A stretch of DNA of 64,000 nt from Metabacillus sp. B2-18 (GTDB lineage: Bacteria > Bacillota > Bacilli > Bacillales > Bacillaceae), in contig NZ_CP088245.1 of assembly GCF_021117275.1 (NCBI RefSeq), positions 3,819,501 to 3,883,500 of the forward strand. Direction: 5' to 3'. The notes under the pieces were generated by a model, which did no database searches, was not told where the DNA came from, and saw nothing but the letters and a program-made list of their open reading frames with translations. Below are positions 52,652 to 63,573 of this stretch, one piece after another. The translations under genes and the position numbers were made by a program. Positions within the stretch are counted from its first letter, which is position 1; every line of letters starts with the position of its first letter.

Positions 52652-55057
52652 TTACATTTTCACTCCAAGCGGCTCAATATTCCAAATTCCTTCAGCATAT
52701 TGCTGTATGGTTCTGTCACTTGAAAAGAAGCCTGAATGTGATACGTTTATTAATGCCTGCTCCAGCCATTTTTCTCGGTTTTGATAAGCTATGCCAACCT
52801 TTTCTTGTATATCAATATAAGAAGCAAAATCACGTAAAACAAAATATTGATCATTTTGAACGAGTAAGGAATCAGCAATTGACTCAAATTCTCCTTCATC
52901 TTCTGAGAAAAATCCATTTGTTAATTGATTGATAACTTGTCGAATTCTTAAATCATGGTGATAATATTCCATTGATCGATAACGGCCGTTTTCTTCATAC
53001 TTGAGCACCTCTTGTGCAGTAAGACCAAAGGTAAAAATATTATCTTTACCAATCTCCTCCATGATCTCAATATTTGCTCCATCTAATGTCCCAACTGTTA
53101 AAGCACCATTCATCATAAATTTCATATTTCCTGTACCAGATGCCTCTTTGCTTGCAGTCGAAATCTGTTCACTAACATCTGCAGCTGGGAAGATATCTTC
53201 AGCCAATGAAACACGATAATTTTCCATAAATACAACCTTTATAACCTGCGAAACTCTTGGGTCATTGTTTACTTTATCAGCTAAGGAATGGATAAGTTTT
53301 ATGACCTTCTTTGCGTAATAATACGTTGGAGATGCTTTTGCTCCAAAAATAAATGTACGAGGTTGTATCACATAATTAGGATCTTCTTTTATTCGATTGT
53401 ATAAATACATAATATGAAGAACATTTAATAACTGTCTTTTATATGCGTGTAATCTTTTAACTTGAACATCAAAAATAGAATCAATGTCTACTAGAATCCC
53501 ATTTTTTTCTGCTATTTTCTTCGCTAGTATTTCCTTACGCTTCCTTTTCACCTGTGCAAATTGTTCTTTTACTGATGGATGATAAACATGTCTCTTTAAA
53601 TCTATTAATTTTTCAGGCTGTTTTACCCAATCCTCACCAATTGTTTCTTTAATTAAGTTTGTTAATTCAGGATTTGCTTTAAGTAGCCACCTTCTATGTG
53701 TAATACCATTTGTTTTGTTATTGAATTTTTCGGGATAAACCTCATAGAAAGATTTCATCTCTCTATTTTTTAAAATATCAGAGTGTATTTTGGCTACCCC
53801 GTTAATACTATTACTCCCAACTATTGCGAGATGAGCCATTTTCACAAGGCCGTGAGCGATAATGGCCATATGCTCAATACGTTGCCATTCTCCCGGATAT
53901 CGATCCCAGAGCTCTGCACAAAATCTCTCATTAATTTCTTCTATAATCATATAAATTCTAGGAAGTAATGGCTTAAATAAATAAATTGGCCATTTTTCTA
54001 GTGCTTCCGCTAAGATCGTATGATTTGTATAAGACACTGTATTTGTTGTTACATGCCATGCTTCATTCCAAGTTAATCCTTCAATATCAACTAATATTCT
54101 CATTAATTCAGGAATAGCCAAAGCCGGATGTGTATCATTTATATGAATAGCCACGTAATGATGAAGTTCTCTAATGTTAGAATTCTCTTTTTTAAACGAC
54201 TGAATGATACTTTGTAAACTTGAAGAAACAAGGAAATACTGTTGTTTTAACCTTAATATTTTGCCCTCATCATGTGTATCATCAGGATAAAGGAAATCTG
54301 TAATTGCCTCAGTATCTCTCTTATATGATAAAACATCTTGATTTGGACCAAATGAGGCAGGTTCAGCATTCCAAAGCCTCAACGTGTTAACTGTATCGAC
54401 CTGGTAGCCAACAACAGGCATATCATAAGGAACGGCTAACACCTTTTGTTCTCCTACATGCTTAAAAGTGAGAGAATTTCCTTCATAACTTGATTCTATT
54501 CTACCCCAGAATGATACCTCAACAGCTTGATCAGGCTTCCGTACTTCCCACACATTTCCATGTCGTAACCATTGCTCCGGGAGCTCAACTTGATATCCAT
54601 CCACTATTTTTTGATCAAATAGTCCGTGCTTATATCGGAGCCCATAACCGTGACCAGGAAGATTTAATGTAGCCAAAGAATCTAAGAAGCATGCTGCTAA
54701 TCTTCCTAATCCGCCGTTTCCTAGAGCTGGGTCTGACTCACACTCTTCTATTTCATTTAAGTGAATATTAAGCTCTGCCAGACCTTCCTCAACAACCTCT
54801 TTAATTCCTAGGTTTAATAAGTTTTGACAAAGTAAACGACCTAAGAGAAATTCAATTGATAAATAGTATACTTGCTTTTTATTTTCAGCCCGGTAAAGCT
54901 CGTTCGTATCAATCCATTTAGAGCTAATATATTCTCTTACCATATTCCCTAATGTAAAGTACTGATCACGTCTAGTTGATTCTTCAAAGCCTTTGCCACA
55001 CATACTTTCAAGCCTTTTTAAAAAGCTTTTTTTAAATGAATCTTTATTAGAGAACAT
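52652..55057 (-). CDS. glgP: Glycogen phosphorylase
   Basis: 801-residue enzyme releasing glucose-1-phosphate from glycogen. N-terminal [11 protein letters not shown] and [26 protein letters not shown] (about residue 115), and the pyridoxal-phosphate site [20 protein letters not shown] with the lysine in GNMKF (about residue 640). I use the ATG at 55057, 8 bases after GGGAG; two earlier codons (55063, 55066) lie too close to it. It is the last gene of the glgBCDAP operon and overlaps glgA by 11 bp. Confidence 0.96.
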   Translation of the reverse strand: MFSNKDSFKKSFLKRLESMCGKGFEESTRRDQYFTLGNMVREYISSKWIDTNELYRAENKKQVYYLSIEFLLGRLLCQNLLNLGIKEVVEEGLAELNIHLNEIEECESDPALGNGGLGRLAACFLDSLATLNLPGHGYGLRYKHGLFDQKIVDGYQVELPEQWLRHGNVWEVRKPDQAVEVSFWGRIESSYEGNSLTFKHVGEQKVLAVPYDMPVVGYQVDTVNTLRLWNAEPASFGPNQDVLSYKRDTEAITDFLYPDDTHDEGKILRLKQQYFLVSSSLQSIIQSFKKENSNIRELHHYVAIHINDTHPALAIPELMRILVDIEGLTWNEAWHVTTNTVSYTNHTILAEALEKWPIYLFKPLLPRIYMIIEEINERFCAELWDRYPGEWQRIEHMAIIAHGLVKMAHLAIVGSNSINGVAKIHSDILKNREMKSFYEVYPEKFNNKTNGITHRRWLLKANPELTNLIKETIGEDWVKQPEKLIDLKRHVYHPSVKEQFAQVKRKRKEILAKKIAEKNGILVDIDSIFDVQVKRLHAYKRQLLNVLHIMYLYNRIKEDPNYVIQPRTFIFGAKASPTYYYAKKVIKLIHSLADKVNNDPRVSQVIKVVFMENYRVSLAEDIFPAADVSEQISTASKEASGTGNMKFMMNGALTVGTLDGANIEIMEEIGKDNIFTFGLTAQEVLKYEENGRYRSMEYYHHDLRIRQVINQLTNGFFSEDEGEFESIADSLLVQNDQYFVLRDFASYIDIQEKVGIAYQNREKWLEQALINVSHSGFFSSDRTIQQYAEGIWNIEPLGVKM

Positions 55058-56492
55058 GCTCATCACTCCCAGTGATCAAATCAGTGTAAAGCTGCTTATA
55101 TTTTAATGCTGATTGGCTCCAACTATAATCTTGTGTCATGGCAGTATTGACGATCTTGTGCCAAACCTCATCTTGATGATAATACTCGATAGCGCGATTT
55201 ATTGAATACAACATATCATGGGCATTAAAATGACTAAACGTAAATCCATTACCTTCATTTAACTCTTCCTGAAAAGGAAACACTGTGTCATTTAATCCGC
55301 CTGTTTCACGGACAATTGGAATAGTGCCATATCTTAGAGCAATTAACTGCCCCAAACCACATGGTTCAAATTTTGATGGCATTAAAAATAAATCGGAGCC
55401 GGCATAAATTTGATGTGCAAGCTTCTCATCAAATCCTATGTATGCTTTAAACTTTGTCGGATAAACCCATTCCATATGTTTAAAATAATCTTCAAATTCC
55501 TTTTCTCCTGTACCAAGAACGATCACTTGAACATCCTTAGCTAATACCTCATCAAAAACACGTTTAACTAAATCTAAACCTTTTTGCTTCGTTAACCTTG
55601 TTACCATTGAAATAATTGGTGTATCTTTACTCTCAGGTAACCCAAAAGCAGCTTGTAGAGCAGCTTTATTCTCCGCTTTTTTTATGAGTGTTTCCGGTGT
55701 AAACTGTGAATAAATATTTTCATCTGTTTCAGGATTATAAACTGTATCATCAATTCCATTTAAAATTCCTATAAGAGAAGAATTTCGGGATCTTAATAGA
55801 CCATCCAGTCTTTCTCCATAGTAGGCTGTCTGAATTTCCTCTTTATATGTTGGACTAACAGTTGTTATAAAATCTGATGAGATTATTGCTGCCTTCATGA
55901 AGCTAATATCTCCATAAAACTCTAGATTTTTAAAGTCTTCATCCCCCAGATTTAAAAGATCGTGGAGAATACTGTATGGAAATACACCTTGAAATTGGAG
56001 ATTATGAATCGTAAACACTGTTTTGATTTCCTCATAAAAAGGTTTCTCTCTGTATTCTTTTTGTAATAAATAACTAATCATTCCTGTATGCCAATCATGT
56101 GAATGTATGATGTCAGGCTGAAAATCAATAGCTTCTAATGTTTCTAGTACGCCTCTACAAAAGAATGAGAAGCGCTCACCATCATCATAATGTCCATACA
56201 AAGAATCACGATAAAAATAATATTCATGATCTAAGAAATAATACGTAATTCCTTCATATTCTAATTTTTCAATTCCACAATACTGCTGTCTCCATCCAAC
56301 CGGAACAATTATTTCATCTAATTTAGTCATCTTTTCACGATAAGACTCTGATATCAAAGAATATTTGGGTAGAATGACTCTAACGTCAGCTCCTAGTTTT
56401 TTTAATTCCTTTGGTAATGCACCTGCAACATCAGCTAATCCTCCTGATTTTACAAAAGGTACACATTCTGAAACAGCAAATAATACTTTCAC
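55047..56492 (-). CDS. glgA: Glycogen synthase
   Basis: 481-residue GT5 enzyme that extends alpha-1,4-glucan from ADP-glucose. ADP-glucose-binding [16 protein letters not shown] at residues 15-30, C-terminal [24 protein letters not shown]. Starts at a GTG overlapping the glgD stop by 4 bp (GTGA), with AAGGAG about 12 bases upstream. Complete family length. Confidence 0.96.
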   Translation of the reverse strand: MKVLFAVSECVPFVKSGGLADVAGALPKELKKLGADVRVILPKYSLISESYREKMTKLDEIIVPVGWRQQYCGIEKLEYEGITYYFLDHEYYFYRDSLYGHYDDGERFSFFCRGVLETLEAIDFQPDIIHSHDWHTGMISYLLQKEYREKPFYEEIKTVFTIHNLQFQGVFPYSILHDLLNLGDEDFKNLEFYGDISFMKAAIISSDFITTVSPTYKEEIQTAYYGERLDGLLRSRNSSLIGILNGIDDTVYNPETDENIYSQFTPETLIKKAENKAALQAAFGLPESKDTPIISMVTRLTKQKGLDLVKRVFDEVLAKDVQVIVLGTGEKEFEDYFKHMEWVYPTKFKAYIGFDEKLAHQIYAGSDLFLMPSKFEPCGLGQLIALRYGTIPIVRETGGLNDTVFPFQEELNEGNGFTFSHFNAHDMLYSINRAIEYYHQDEVWHKIVNTAMTQDYSWSQSALKYKQLYTDLITGSDEHVL

Positions 56493-57517
56493 GAGTTCAT
56501 CATCGCTCCTTGAATGGTTCTTTTTCTTAGTATCGTTGGCTCTAAATGTGATCCACTTAATTTAGAATAGTCTAATACTTTAACATCTTTATCTGTAATA
56601 ATATTCTCTAGTACACAGTTCTCTCCAATATTTGTCTTTTGCATAACGACACTATTTTTAATAACTGTATCTTTTCCGATATGAACTCCTCTAAAAATAA
56701 TACTATTTTCCACATAACCTTCTATTTTACATCCATTAGCAATTAAGGAATTTTTTACAACTGCATTTTTTCCATATTTGGTTGGTGGCTCATCTTTTGC
56801 TTTCGTTAAAATTGGTCGGTTTTTCATGAAAATTTCTTTCCAAATAGCTGGGTTAAGCATTTCCATACTATGTTTATAATAATTGGCTAATGAATCTATA
56901 ACAGCTGCATAGCCTCTAAATTCATAATCACAAATAGTGAAATTATGTTGATTTTCTATAATAACGTCAGCAAGTGTTTTGCATCCTGTTTTTTCTTTAT
57001 CCTGAATAAGATCAAGAAGAAGTTTTGTTGACATAATATACATTTGTAACGACTGACCATCTTTTCGAACTTCTGTTATATCACAGCCATTTTCTATATG
57101 ACGACTTAATACCTTCTGAAAATCAATATTACAAACTGTATGACTATTGGTAATAACCGCATACTCCTGTTTACTTCTTAAAAAGAAATCAATGTGATCA
57201 GAAAATTGTCGGAAAGATCCAAACTCATCATATTCATTGTGTAAATGAGGAGATGGGAAGAAAAATAATCCATCTGTTTTACGATTTAGATCCCACTGTT
57301 TTCCGGAACCAATGTGATCCATTAGGGAGCGATAAGAATACTTAGGAAAAATAGCAACACTTTCAATCTCAGAATTTGTCATGCTAGATAGAACAAAATC
57401 TATTAAACGATATCGACTACCAAAAGGAACTGCTGCTAATGAACGATGGATCGTTAAATCTTCAATTTCTGGTTTATATGCTGTAGCATCAATAACACCT
57501 AACATTTTAATACTCAT
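56489..57517 (-). CDS. glgD: GlgD, ADP-glucose pyrophosphorylase regulatory-type subunit
   Basis: 342-residue paralogue of GlgC. It keeps the fold ([42 protein letters not shown]-terminal beta-helix repeats [22 protein letters not shown]) but lacks the N-terminal GGKGSRL nucleotide loop of GlgC. In Bacilli GlgD associates with GlgC and raises its activity. GGGGAGAAGG precedes the ATG. A 150-bp AT-rich gap separates it from glgC. Confidence 0.94.
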   Translation of the reverse strand: MSIKMLGVIDATAYKPEIEDLTIHRSLAAVPFGSRYRLIDFVLSSMTNSEIESVAIFPKYSYRSLMDHIGSGKQWDLNRKTDGLFFFPSPHLHNEYDEFGSFRQFSDHIDFFLRSKQEYAVITNSHTVCNIDFQKVLSRHIENGCDITEVRKDGQSLQMYIMSTKLLLDLIQDKEKTGCKTLADVIIENQHNFTICDYEFRGYAAVIDSLANYYKHSMEMLNPAIWKEIFMKNRPILTKAKDEPPTKYGKNAVVKNSLIANGCKIEGYVENSIIFRGVHIGKDTVIKNSVVMQKTNIGENCVLENIITDKDVKVLDYSKLSGSHLEPTILRKRTIQGAMMNS

Positions 57518-57668
57518 TTCTTCCTTCTCCCCTTTTTGGAAAAAGTAAGGTCATATGTTTCACATGCTTAGAAAATAATTAAAAAAGAATAAATGCAATG
57601 ATAAAGAAAAACATGCTTACATCTGAACCTTCCTACTTCCAATGTATTGTAGTCATATGATTTTTTTA

Positions 57669-58823
57669 TTAATTAACTTTGTTCTCAGTCAAGGATATGA
57701 TTTCATCTGTAACAAGTAAAATTTCATCTGAATTCGTATCAGGACATATCACAGTACCATCTGGAATTTCTAAACCACATGGAACGATTGCATTTTCAAT
57801 GTAGACATTTTCCCCGATTATTGTGTCAGGCATTAAGACCGTATTTTTTATTTTTGTATTTTTACCAACCGTAACGCCTTGGAATAAAACGGAATGATGA
57901 ACATTTCCCATAATGACACAACCGTCATTAACAAGAGAATCAGTTACTACCGCATCCTCAGCAATAAATTGAGGTGGATGATTAGAATTAACCGTGTAGA
58001 TCTTCCAGTCTCGATCAAATAAATTTAGCTCCGACTCATCATTTAATAAATCCATATTTGCTTCCCAAAGACTCTTAACCGTTCCTACATCTTTCCAATA
58101 TCCTTTAAAAGGATAAGCAACAACATTGCGTTTCTCTTCTAGCAATAAAGGAATAATATCTTTCCCAAAATCATGACTTGAATATTGATTACGTTCATCC
58201 ATCTCCAAGTATTCTTTTAAAAGTGACCATTTAAAAATATAAATTCCCATTGAGGCCAAATTATTTTTAGGATTAGCAGGCTTTTCATCAAATTCAACTA
58301 CCTGCATTTTGTCATTGGTATTCATAATTCCAAATCGACTAGCCTCATCCCAAGGCACTTCTATAACAGAAATGGAGGCATCAGCATTTTTATCAATGTG
58401 GTAGTCAAGCATTTTAGAATAATCCATTTTGTAGATATGATCTCCCGACAAGATTAATACATATTCAGGATCATATTGTTTAATATAATTAATGTTTTGA
58501 TAGATTGCGCTTGCTGTCCCTTTATACCACTTCATTTCAGAGGATTCAGAGTAAGGAGGAAGAACGGTTACCCCACCATTTTTACGATCTAAATCCCACA
58601 CACTTCCAATTCCTATATATGAATTTAAAACTAGTGGTTGATATTGTGTTAATACACCTACAGTATCAATGCTAGAGTTGGTACAATTACTTAAAGTAAA
58701 ATCTATGATTCTATATTTTCCCCCATACGGAACTGCCGGCTTTGCCAAATTTTTAGTAAGAGAGCTTAACCTGCTACCTTTACCCCCTGCTAGTAACATT
58801 GCTACGCATTGTTTTTTTCCCAT
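57669..58823 (-). CDS. glgC: Glucose-1-phosphate adenylyltransferase
   Basis: 384-residue catalytic subunit making ADP-glucose. N-terminal [47 protein letters not shown] and [16 protein letters not shown]-terminal left-handed beta-helix. The ATG at 58823 follows AGGGGAG by 7 bases; the frame to 58871 would overlap glgB far more. Even so glgB overlaps it by 44 bp. Confidence 0.96.
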   Translation of the reverse strand: MGKKQCVAMLLAGGKGSRLSSLTKNLAKPAVPYGGKYRIIDFTLSNCTNSSIDTVGVLTQYQPLVLNSYIGIGSVWDLDRKNGGVTVLPPYSESSEMKWYKGTASAIYQNINYIKQYDPEYVLILSGDHIYKMDYSKMLDYHIDKNADASISVIEVPWDEASRFGIMNTNDKMQVVEFDEKPANPKNNLASMGIYIFKWSLLKEYLEMDERNQYSSHDFGKDIIPLLLEEKRNVVAYPFKGYWKDVGTVKSLWEANMDLLNDESELNLFDRDWKIYTVNSNHPPQFIAEDAVVTDSLVNDGCVIMGNVHHSVLFQGVTVGKNTKIKNTVLMPDTIIGENVYIENAIVPCGLEIPDGTVICPDTNSDEILLVTDEIISLTENKVN

Positions 58824-60702
58824 TCTTATTCTCCCCTCTTTTTTTAACTGCACGTAGAATAACTGCTCCATACGGTGGAATTGTCATAGATAGATGATAT
58901 GGCCTCCCATGAAACTCGCCTTCTATTGCCCTAAGATTCTTTTTGTTCAATTGATTTGAACCACCAAACTCTTCTGCATCACTATTTATAATCTCTACAT
59001 ATTCTGTGTCAATTGGTACCCCAATTTTGTAATCATAATAAACAATTGGTTTAAAGTTACAAACAACAACAAGTATTTCATTTTCTTTTTGTCCTTTTCG
59101 GATAAAAGAAAAAATACTTTGATCGCGATTATCTGCATCTATCCACTCAAAACCTTCAAATGAATGGTCTACTTCAAACAATGACTTTTGCTTGTTATAG
59201 TTTGAGAGCAAATGCTTAAAATAGCTACGCATTTTGTTATGCATCTCATACTCTTCCAACATCCAATCAAGTTGCTCTAAATCCTTCCATTCATCATACT
59301 GACCAAATTCACCTCCCATAAAAAGAAGTTTCTTTCCAGGATGTGTAAACATATATGCATACAGAAGCCTTAATTGGGCAAATTTTTGCCAATAATCACC
59401 CGGCATCTTATTTAATAATGATTTTTTTCCATGAACAACTTCGTCATGAGAAAAAGGTAAAATGAAGTTTTCTGAAAAAGCATATAAAAAGGAGAATGTA
59501 ACTTTATGGTGGAGTTCATTTCTATTCTCTGGAGAGGCCTCCATATAAGAAAGAATATCGTTCATCCAACCCATATTCCATTTGTAGTTAAAGCCAAGAC
59601 CACCTGACGAGGTTGGAGAGGTAACCATCGGCCAATCAGTTGAATCCTCAGCAATCATAAGTATATTCGGATCATTTGCAAATACTGCTTCATTAAGTTT
59701 TTTAATAAAAGAAACAGCATAAGGGTTTTCAACAAGTTCATTCGAATTTGGCCAATAGAGCATGTTGGCGACTGCATCAACCCTAAACCCATCAATATGA
59801 AAATATTCCATCCAAAACAAAGCATTGGACACTAAGAAACTTTGTACTTCTGTTTTTCCTAAATCAAAATTTGCAGTACCCCAGATATAATTTTCACGAT
59901 CTTTTTCATTTGTGTACTCATACGTTGGTAGCCCATCAAACATATATAATCCATGAGCATCTTTACAAAAATGACCTGGAACCCAATCAATGATGACACC
60001 AATATTTTCTTCATGACAAGCATTTATAAATGCCATAAAATCTTTTGGCGATCCAAAACGACTTGTAGCAGAATAATACCCTGTTCCTTGATATCCCCAA
60101 GATCGATCATATGGATGTTCAATTATAGGTAAAAGTTCAATATGAGTGAATCCGTGTTCTAATACATAAGGAATAAGCATCTCCGCAAGTTCAATATAGC
60201 TATATAGCTCACCATCCTCTTTTATTTTCCAAGAACCTAAGTGAACTTCATAAATAGCTAACGGACGATCATACACTTCTCTTAACTTTTTCCTTCTTTG
60301 CCACTTTTGATCTGACCATTCGAACCCGGATAAATCATAAACAATCGATGCAGTATCAGGCCTTACCTCAGAATGAAAAGCATAAGGGTCTGACTTAAGA
60401 AGCTTTTGACCATTTGAAGAATGTATTTCATATTTATAGATCTCACCCTCAGTAACTCTAGGAATAAATAAGCTCCATATCCCCTCCTCATTTAATTTCT
60501 CCATTTGATGTTCCTGACTGTTCCATTTGTTAAAGTTCCCTACTACATTTACCTGTCTCGCATGTGGTGCCCAAACACAAAAATTAGTACCCAGCTCACC
60601 ATCTCGTTCCAGTATATGAGCTCCTAAGAACCGGTAGCTTTCAAAAGACTGTCCTTCATGAAATAAATGAATATCAAAGTCTGATGGACACATGAGCATC
60701 AC
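58780..60702 (-). CDS. glgB: 1,4-alpha-glucan branching enzyme
   Basis: 640-residue GH13 branching enzyme. N-terminal CBM48 domain ([36 protein letters not shown]), then the catalytic barrel with region I DWVPGHF, region [12 protein letters not shown] (nucleophile Asp), region III AEDST (Glu) and region [16 protein letters not shown] choose the GTG at 60700-60702, 8 bases after GGAAGGG; an ATG directly follows at 60699. First gene of the glg operon. I do not see a convincing promoter in the upstream gap; the B. subtilis operon is sporulation (sigma-E) controlled. Confidence 0.95.
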   Translation of the reverse strand: MMLMCPSDFDIHLFHEGQSFESYRFLGAHILERDGELGTNFCVWAPHARQVNVVGNFNKWNSQEHQMEKLNEEGIWSLFIPRVTEGEIYKYEIHSSNGQKLLKSDPYAFHSEVRPDTASIVYDLSGFEWSDQKWQRRKKLREVYDRPLAIYEVHLGSWKIKEDGELYSYIELAEMLIPYVLEHGFTHIELLPIIEHPYDRSWGYQGTGYYSATSRFGSPKDFMAFINACHEENIGVIIDWVPGHFCKDAHGLYMFDGLPTYEYTNEKDRENYIWGTANFDLGKTEVQSFLVSNALFWMEYFHIDGFRVDAVANMLYWPNSNELVENPYAVSFIKKLNEAVFANDPNILMIAEDSTDWPMVTSPTSSGGLGFNYKWNMGWMNDILSYMEASPENRNELHHKVTFSFLYAFSENFILPFSHDEVVHGKKSLLNKMPGDYWQKFAQLRLLYAYMFTHPGKKLLFMGGEFGQYDEWKDLEQLDWMLEEYEMHNKMRSYFKHLLSNYNKQKSLFEVDHSFEGFEWIDADNRDQSIFSFIRKGQKENEILVVVCNFKPIVYYDYKIGVPIDTEYVEIINSDAEEFGGSNQLNKKNLRAIEGEFHGRPYHLSMTIPPYGAVILRAVKKRGENKNGKKTMRSNVTSRG

Positions 60703-61345
60703 AGAATTCACCCTTCCTCTTATTATCTATGCTAAACATTCAAGACTTACAAATAATTCCCTTTAATGAAAACGTTCTTTTTTCCGACATAAACCAACAA
60801 GAGTACAACAATGTTTTTGTATTATTATTCTTTTAAAATGTAGACAATTTAAAGCAGTTTGTTAGAATAACTAACAATAATATAAGAAAACACTAGTGAT
60901 TTAGGAAAAAATTTATGAGTTGAAAATAATATATTTTTAATGAAGGAAACCGTTTTACATACTTAATGGGAGACTAATTACTCATAGAGGATGTTATATA
61001 ACCAAAATATTTTTTTCGACTTTTTGTAGAATTTTGTTGAAAGAAATTTCCGCAGGATTTGAAGGTATTTTAAAAAAGCAAAAGGCTAAAGAGAAGAACT
61101 ATGCGTATGTTTTTCCTAGGGAGTGTTAATAGATGAAGGAATAAATATTATATTTTATATAATATTTATTAGGGGAATAATTGTTTTTCAACAAAGCATG
61201 TTTTGTAAAGATAAGCACATTCAATAATAGGGAAATAGCAAATCTTTATAATTTATAAGGATTTACTTAAAAGAAATGCTACTTTTTATTTGACTTCTAT
61301 ATTTATAGAAAATAAAAAAGCACTGCATGAATGCAGTGCTTTTAA
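60703..61345. other. AT-rich intergenic region between glgB and the tRNA cluster
   Basis: About 640 bases without a supported gene. Holds near-Spo0A boxes at 61015-61041 (TTCGACT; TGTAGAA and TGTTGAA 10 bp apart), a perfect 13-bp AT-only inverted repeat at 61140-61170 and the tRNA operon terminator at 61315-61344. The glgB promoter must lie in its left part. Confidence 0.6.
61315..61344 (-). terminator. Terminator of the tRNA operon
   Basis: Minus strand AAAAGCACTGCAT-TC-ATGCAGTGCTTTT followed by more T; directly after the last tRNA gene. Confidence 0.92.
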
Positions 61346-61417
61346 TGACCCGTACGGGATTCGAACCCGTGTTACCGCCGTGAAAGGGCGGTGTCTTAAC
61401 CGCTTGACCAACGGGCC
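61346..61417 (-). tRNA. tRNA-Glu (TTC)
   Basis: 72 nt; acceptor GGCCCGT/ACGGGTC, anticodon loop CTTTCAC. Last tRNA of the cluster and the only one whose CCA end is not encoded. Confidence 0.96.
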
Positions 61418-61433
61418 TAAACAATATAAAAAC

Positions 61434-61524
61434 TGGCGGAGAAGGAGGGATTTGAACCCTCGCGCCGCTTACACGACCTACACCCTTAGCAGGGGCGCCT
61501 CTTCAGCCACTTGAGTACTTCCCC
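61434..61524 (-). tRNA. tRNA-Ser (GCT)
   Basis: 91 nt with long variable arm (GGTGTAGGTCGTGTAAGCGGC region), anticodon loop CTGCTAA, CCA encoded. Confidence 0.96.
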
Positions 61525-61528
61525 AATT

Positions 61529-61603
61529 TGGCTCCGCAGGTAGGACTCGAACCTACGACCGATCGGTTAACAGCCGATAGCTCTACCACTGAGCTACTGC
61601 GGA
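61529..61603 (-). tRNA. tRNA-Asn (GTT)
   Basis: 75 nt; acceptor TCCGCAG/CTGCGGA, anticodon loop CTGTTAA, CCA encoded. Confidence 0.96.
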
Positions 61604-61617
61604 TCAATAACATTTTA

Positions 61618-61694
<77 letters not shown>

Positions 61695-61700
61695 ATTTTT

Positions 61701-61774
61701 TGGAGCGGGTGAAGGGAATCGAACCCTCATCATCAGCTTGGAAGGCTGAGGTTTTACCACTAAACTACACCCGC
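61701..61774 (-). tRNA. tRNA-Gly (TCC)
   Basis: 74 nt; acceptor GCGGGTG/CACCCGC, anticodon loop CTTCCAA, CCA encoded. Confidence 0.96.
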
Positions 61775-61779
61775 AATAA

Positions 61780-61856
61780 TGGGGCGACTGATGGGAATCG
61801 AACCCACGAATGTCGGAACCACAATCCGATGCGTTAACCACTTCGCCACAATCGCC
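61780..61856 (-). tRNA. tRNA-His (GTG)
   Basis: 77 nt including an encoded G at position -1 opposite C73, the histidine identity feature; anticodon loop TTGTGGT, CCA encoded. Confidence 0.96.
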
Positions 61857-61873
61857 ATATTTCATTTTATAAG

Positions 61874-61949
61874 TGGTGGCTCGGGACGGAATCGAACCGC
61901 CGACACATGGATTTTCAGTCCATTGCTCTACCAACTGAGCTACCGAGCC
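61874..61949 (-). tRNA. tRNA-Phe (GAA)
   Basis: 76 nt; acceptor GGCTCGG/CCGAGCC, anticodon loop CTGAAAA, CCA encoded. Its 5' half is repeated at 62133-62158. Confidence 0.96.
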
Positions 61950-62049
61950 ATATAATTAGTAAGTATTAACAAATAAGATACAGGTTTGCTCTTTACGTAT
62001 TATTTATTTGTTCCTATAACTTGTTAGTATTTTAAGGTTTTCAATTAGT

Positions 62050-62132
62050 GAATCGTCCTCATCTCAGAGGGATTATTCAAGAAGCAGCTCGATGAGTACG
62101 CTGAAGTTTATTCAGAGAAGCATATTCGAACG
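62050..62132. repeat. tRNA-spacer repeat, copy A
   Basis: Shares with 62591-62678 the pattern TCAGA-N2-GATTATTCAAGA, then GCTC and GTACGCTGA at matching distances, then GAAGC-TATTC. Both copies end at a truncated tRNA 5' half. Confidence 0.7.
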
Positions 62133-62158
62133 TGCTCTACCAACTGAGCTACCGAGCC
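62133..62158 (-). pseudogene. tRNA-Phe 5'-half fragment
   Basis: 26 nt identical to the first 26 nt of tRNA-Phe (GGCTCGGTAGCTCAGTTGGT then AGAGCA), then unrelated sequence. No anticodon arm or 3' half. Confidence 0.85.
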
Positions 62159-62169
62159 AATATAGTTTA

Positions 62170-62275
62170 CGGCTTCCACTAAGCTTCGAATCTCTTCGTC
62201 AGCTCTCTCACTCACATCCTCACGTATAGTCATACGCTCCGGTGTTCGTTCACTCGCTTCCTCGACCTTCTCGCT
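62170..62275 (-). other. Structured spacer stretch in the tRNA cluster
   Basis: Minus strand holds GAGGAAGCGAGTGAACGAAC and CACCGGAGCGTATGAC-TATACGTGAG, with a CGTAT-GACT-ATACG hairpin. I remember near-identical stretches near rRNA/tRNA genes in other Bacillus genomes; function unknown. Confidence 0.45.
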
Positions 62276-62327
62276 TATTGAAACCCTTTTGCTTTATACT
62301 TAAGTTATAAGTTAACTCTCAAAGAAA

Positions 62328-62404
62328 TGGCGGTCCGGACGGGACTCGAACCCGCGACCTCCTGCGTGACAGGCAGGCATTCTAACCAACTGAACTACCG
62401 GACC
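62328..62404 (-). tRNA. tRNA-Asp (GTC)
   Basis: 77 nt; acceptor GGTCCGG/CCGGACC, anticodon loop CTGTCAC, CCA encoded. Confidence 0.96.
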
Positions 62405-62468
62405 AATTTTTTTCACGTAGTGAAAATAACTAAGCTTAACATAATATTTAATCATAAATATTAAAATT

Positions 62469-62545
<77 letters not shown>

Positions 62546-62590
62546 ATGATAAATATAAAGATTTTATTACACATGAACTTTGTTTATTAT

Positions 62591-62678
62591 CTTGTACGGA
62601 CCGTCCCGATTTCAGAAAGATTATTCAAGATGTTGCTCAATCGGTACGCTGATGTAACTCAATGAAGCCTATTCACGT
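62591..62678. repeat. tRNA-spacer repeat, copy B
   Basis: Homologous to copy A (62050-62132) over about 80 bp with scattered substitutions; followed by the fMet-like fragment. Confidence 0.65.
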
Positions 62679-62691
62679 GCTCCACCCAGCG
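62679..62691 (-). pseudogene. tRNA-fMet 5'-end fragment
   Basis: CGCTGGGTGGAGC, one change from the fMet start CGCGGGGTGGAGC. The upstream 15 bases (62692-62706) also copy the leader of the true gene (62546-62560), showing a duplication. Confidence 0.7.
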
Positions 62692-62714
62692 ATGATAAAA
62701 TATAAAAATAAATA

Positions 62715-62807
62715 TGGAGGAGGAAAGGGGATTCGAACCCCTGCGGGCTTTGACACCCCTGTCGGTTTTCAAGACCGATCCCTTCAGCCGGACTTGGGTA
62801 TTCCTCC
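62715..62807 (-). tRNA. tRNA-Ser (TGA)
   Basis: 93 nt with long variable arm, anticodon loop CTTGAAA, acceptor GGAGGAA/TTCCTCC, CCA encoded. The discriminator base reads as T, where serine tRNAs usually have G. Confidence 0.95.
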
Positions 62808-62817
62808 TCAATTCAAA

Positions 62818-62894
62818 TGGTGGACCTTGTAGGACTCGAACCTACGACCGGACGGTTATGAGCCGTCTGCTCTAACCAGCTGAGCTAAAGGTCC
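62818..62894 (-). tRNA. tRNA with CAT anticodon, probably Ile2 (lysidine-modified)
   Basis: 77 nt; acceptor GGACCTT/AAGGTCC, anticodon loop CTCATAA, CCA encoded. Its body matches the remembered B. subtilis Ile2 tRNA, and its place (after Met, before Ser) is that of Ile in trnB. Confidence 0.88.
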
Positions 62895-62924
62895 AATCAA
62901 ATGCTTTGCAACTAAAACTTAATA

Positions 62925-63001
62925 TGGTAGCGGCGGAGGGAATCGAACCCACGACCTCACGGGTATGAACCGTACGCTCTAGCCAGCTGAGCTACACCGC
63001 C
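62925..63001 (-). tRNA. Elongator tRNA-Met (CAT)
   Basis: 77 nt; acceptor GGCGGTG with CGCCGC 3' strand, anticodon loop TTCATAC, CCA encoded. 5' half repeated at 63106-63132. Confidence 0.94.
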
Positions 63002-63105
63002 ATAGTTATCAAACGCTCTTTGTAAAAAAACATGCTCGTCATGTCTCTTTGTCAAGACACATTCCTCGCAAGCCTACAATGATGATATTCGAGATGTTTA
63101 CGGCT

Positions 63106-63132
63106 CGCTCTAGCCTGCTGAGCTACACCGCC
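63106..63132 (-). pseudogene. tRNA-Met 5'-half fragment
   Basis: 27 nt nearly identical to the start of elongator tRNA-Met (GGCGGTGTAGCTCAGC, then AGGCTAGAGCG with one change), then unrelated sequence. Confidence 0.85.
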
Positions 63133-63154
63133 ATGTTTTAAAAAAAGATATTAT

Positions 63155-63230
63155 TGGTGGAGCCTAGCGGGATCGAACCGCTGACCTCCTGCGTGCAAAG
63201 CAGGCGCTCTCCCAGCTGAGCTAAGGCCCC
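63155..63230 (-). tRNA. tRNA-Ala (TGC)
   Basis: 76 nt; acceptor GGGGCCT/AGGCTCC (one G-T pair), anticodon loop TTTGCAC, CCA encoded. Confidence 0.96.
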
Positions 63231-63253
63231 ATTTTAAAGTTTAGATCAATTAA

Positions 63254-63330
63254 TGGTCGGGAAGACAGGATTCGAACCTGCGACCCCTTGGTCCCAAACC
63301 AAGTGCTCTACCAAGCTGAGCTACTTCCCG
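63254..63330 (-). tRNA. tRNA-Pro (TGG)
   Basis: 77 nt; acceptor CGGGAAG/CTTCCCG, anticodon loop TTTGGGA, CCA encoded. Confidence 0.96.
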
Positions 63331-63434
63331 TTCTAGAATTCAGAGGTGGGATTTGGGAGGTCAGAGACTTTATTGTTGCTTTAGAGCGAAAAGTTTATTC
63401 TCGCTTCTGACTTCTGATTTCTCACTTCTATACT

Positions 63435-63511
63435 TGGCGCGCCCGAGAGGAGTCGAACCCCTAACCTTTTGATCCGTAGTCAAACGCTCTATCCAATTGA
63501 GCTACGGGCGC
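63435..63511 (-). tRNA. tRNA-Arg (ACG)
   Basis: 77 nt; acceptor GCGCCCG/CGGGCGC, anticodon loop CTACGGA (A34 expected to become inosine), CCA encoded. Confidence 0.96.
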
Positions 63512-63545
63512 TAATAATCTAAATTAATCTATAAAGATTAAGGTA

Positions 63546-63572
63546 AGTTATTTTCGCTAGCGCGAAAAAACT
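63546..63572. repeat. Palindromic spacer after tRNA-Leu (TAA)
   Basis: AGTTATTTTCGC-TAGC-GCGAAAA-AACT; repeated with one change at 63755-63781 and, inverted and diverged, at 62405-62431. Confidence 0.75.
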
Positions 63573-63573
63573 A

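Larger units (their letters stand above)
61950..62327. other. tRNA spacer with repeat and tRNA fragment
   Basis: 378 bases between tRNA-Phe and tRNA-Asp. Contains spacer repeat copy A (62050-62132), a 5' half of tRNA-Phe (62133-62158) and a structured stretch (62170-62275) of a type I remember beside Bacillus rRNA/tRNA genes. Confidence 0.7.

Noticed and set aside
62050..62132. Small protein gene in the tRNA spacer
   Set aside because: A stop lies immediately upstream in the frame, there is no start codon with a ribosome site, and copy B has a stop at a different place.
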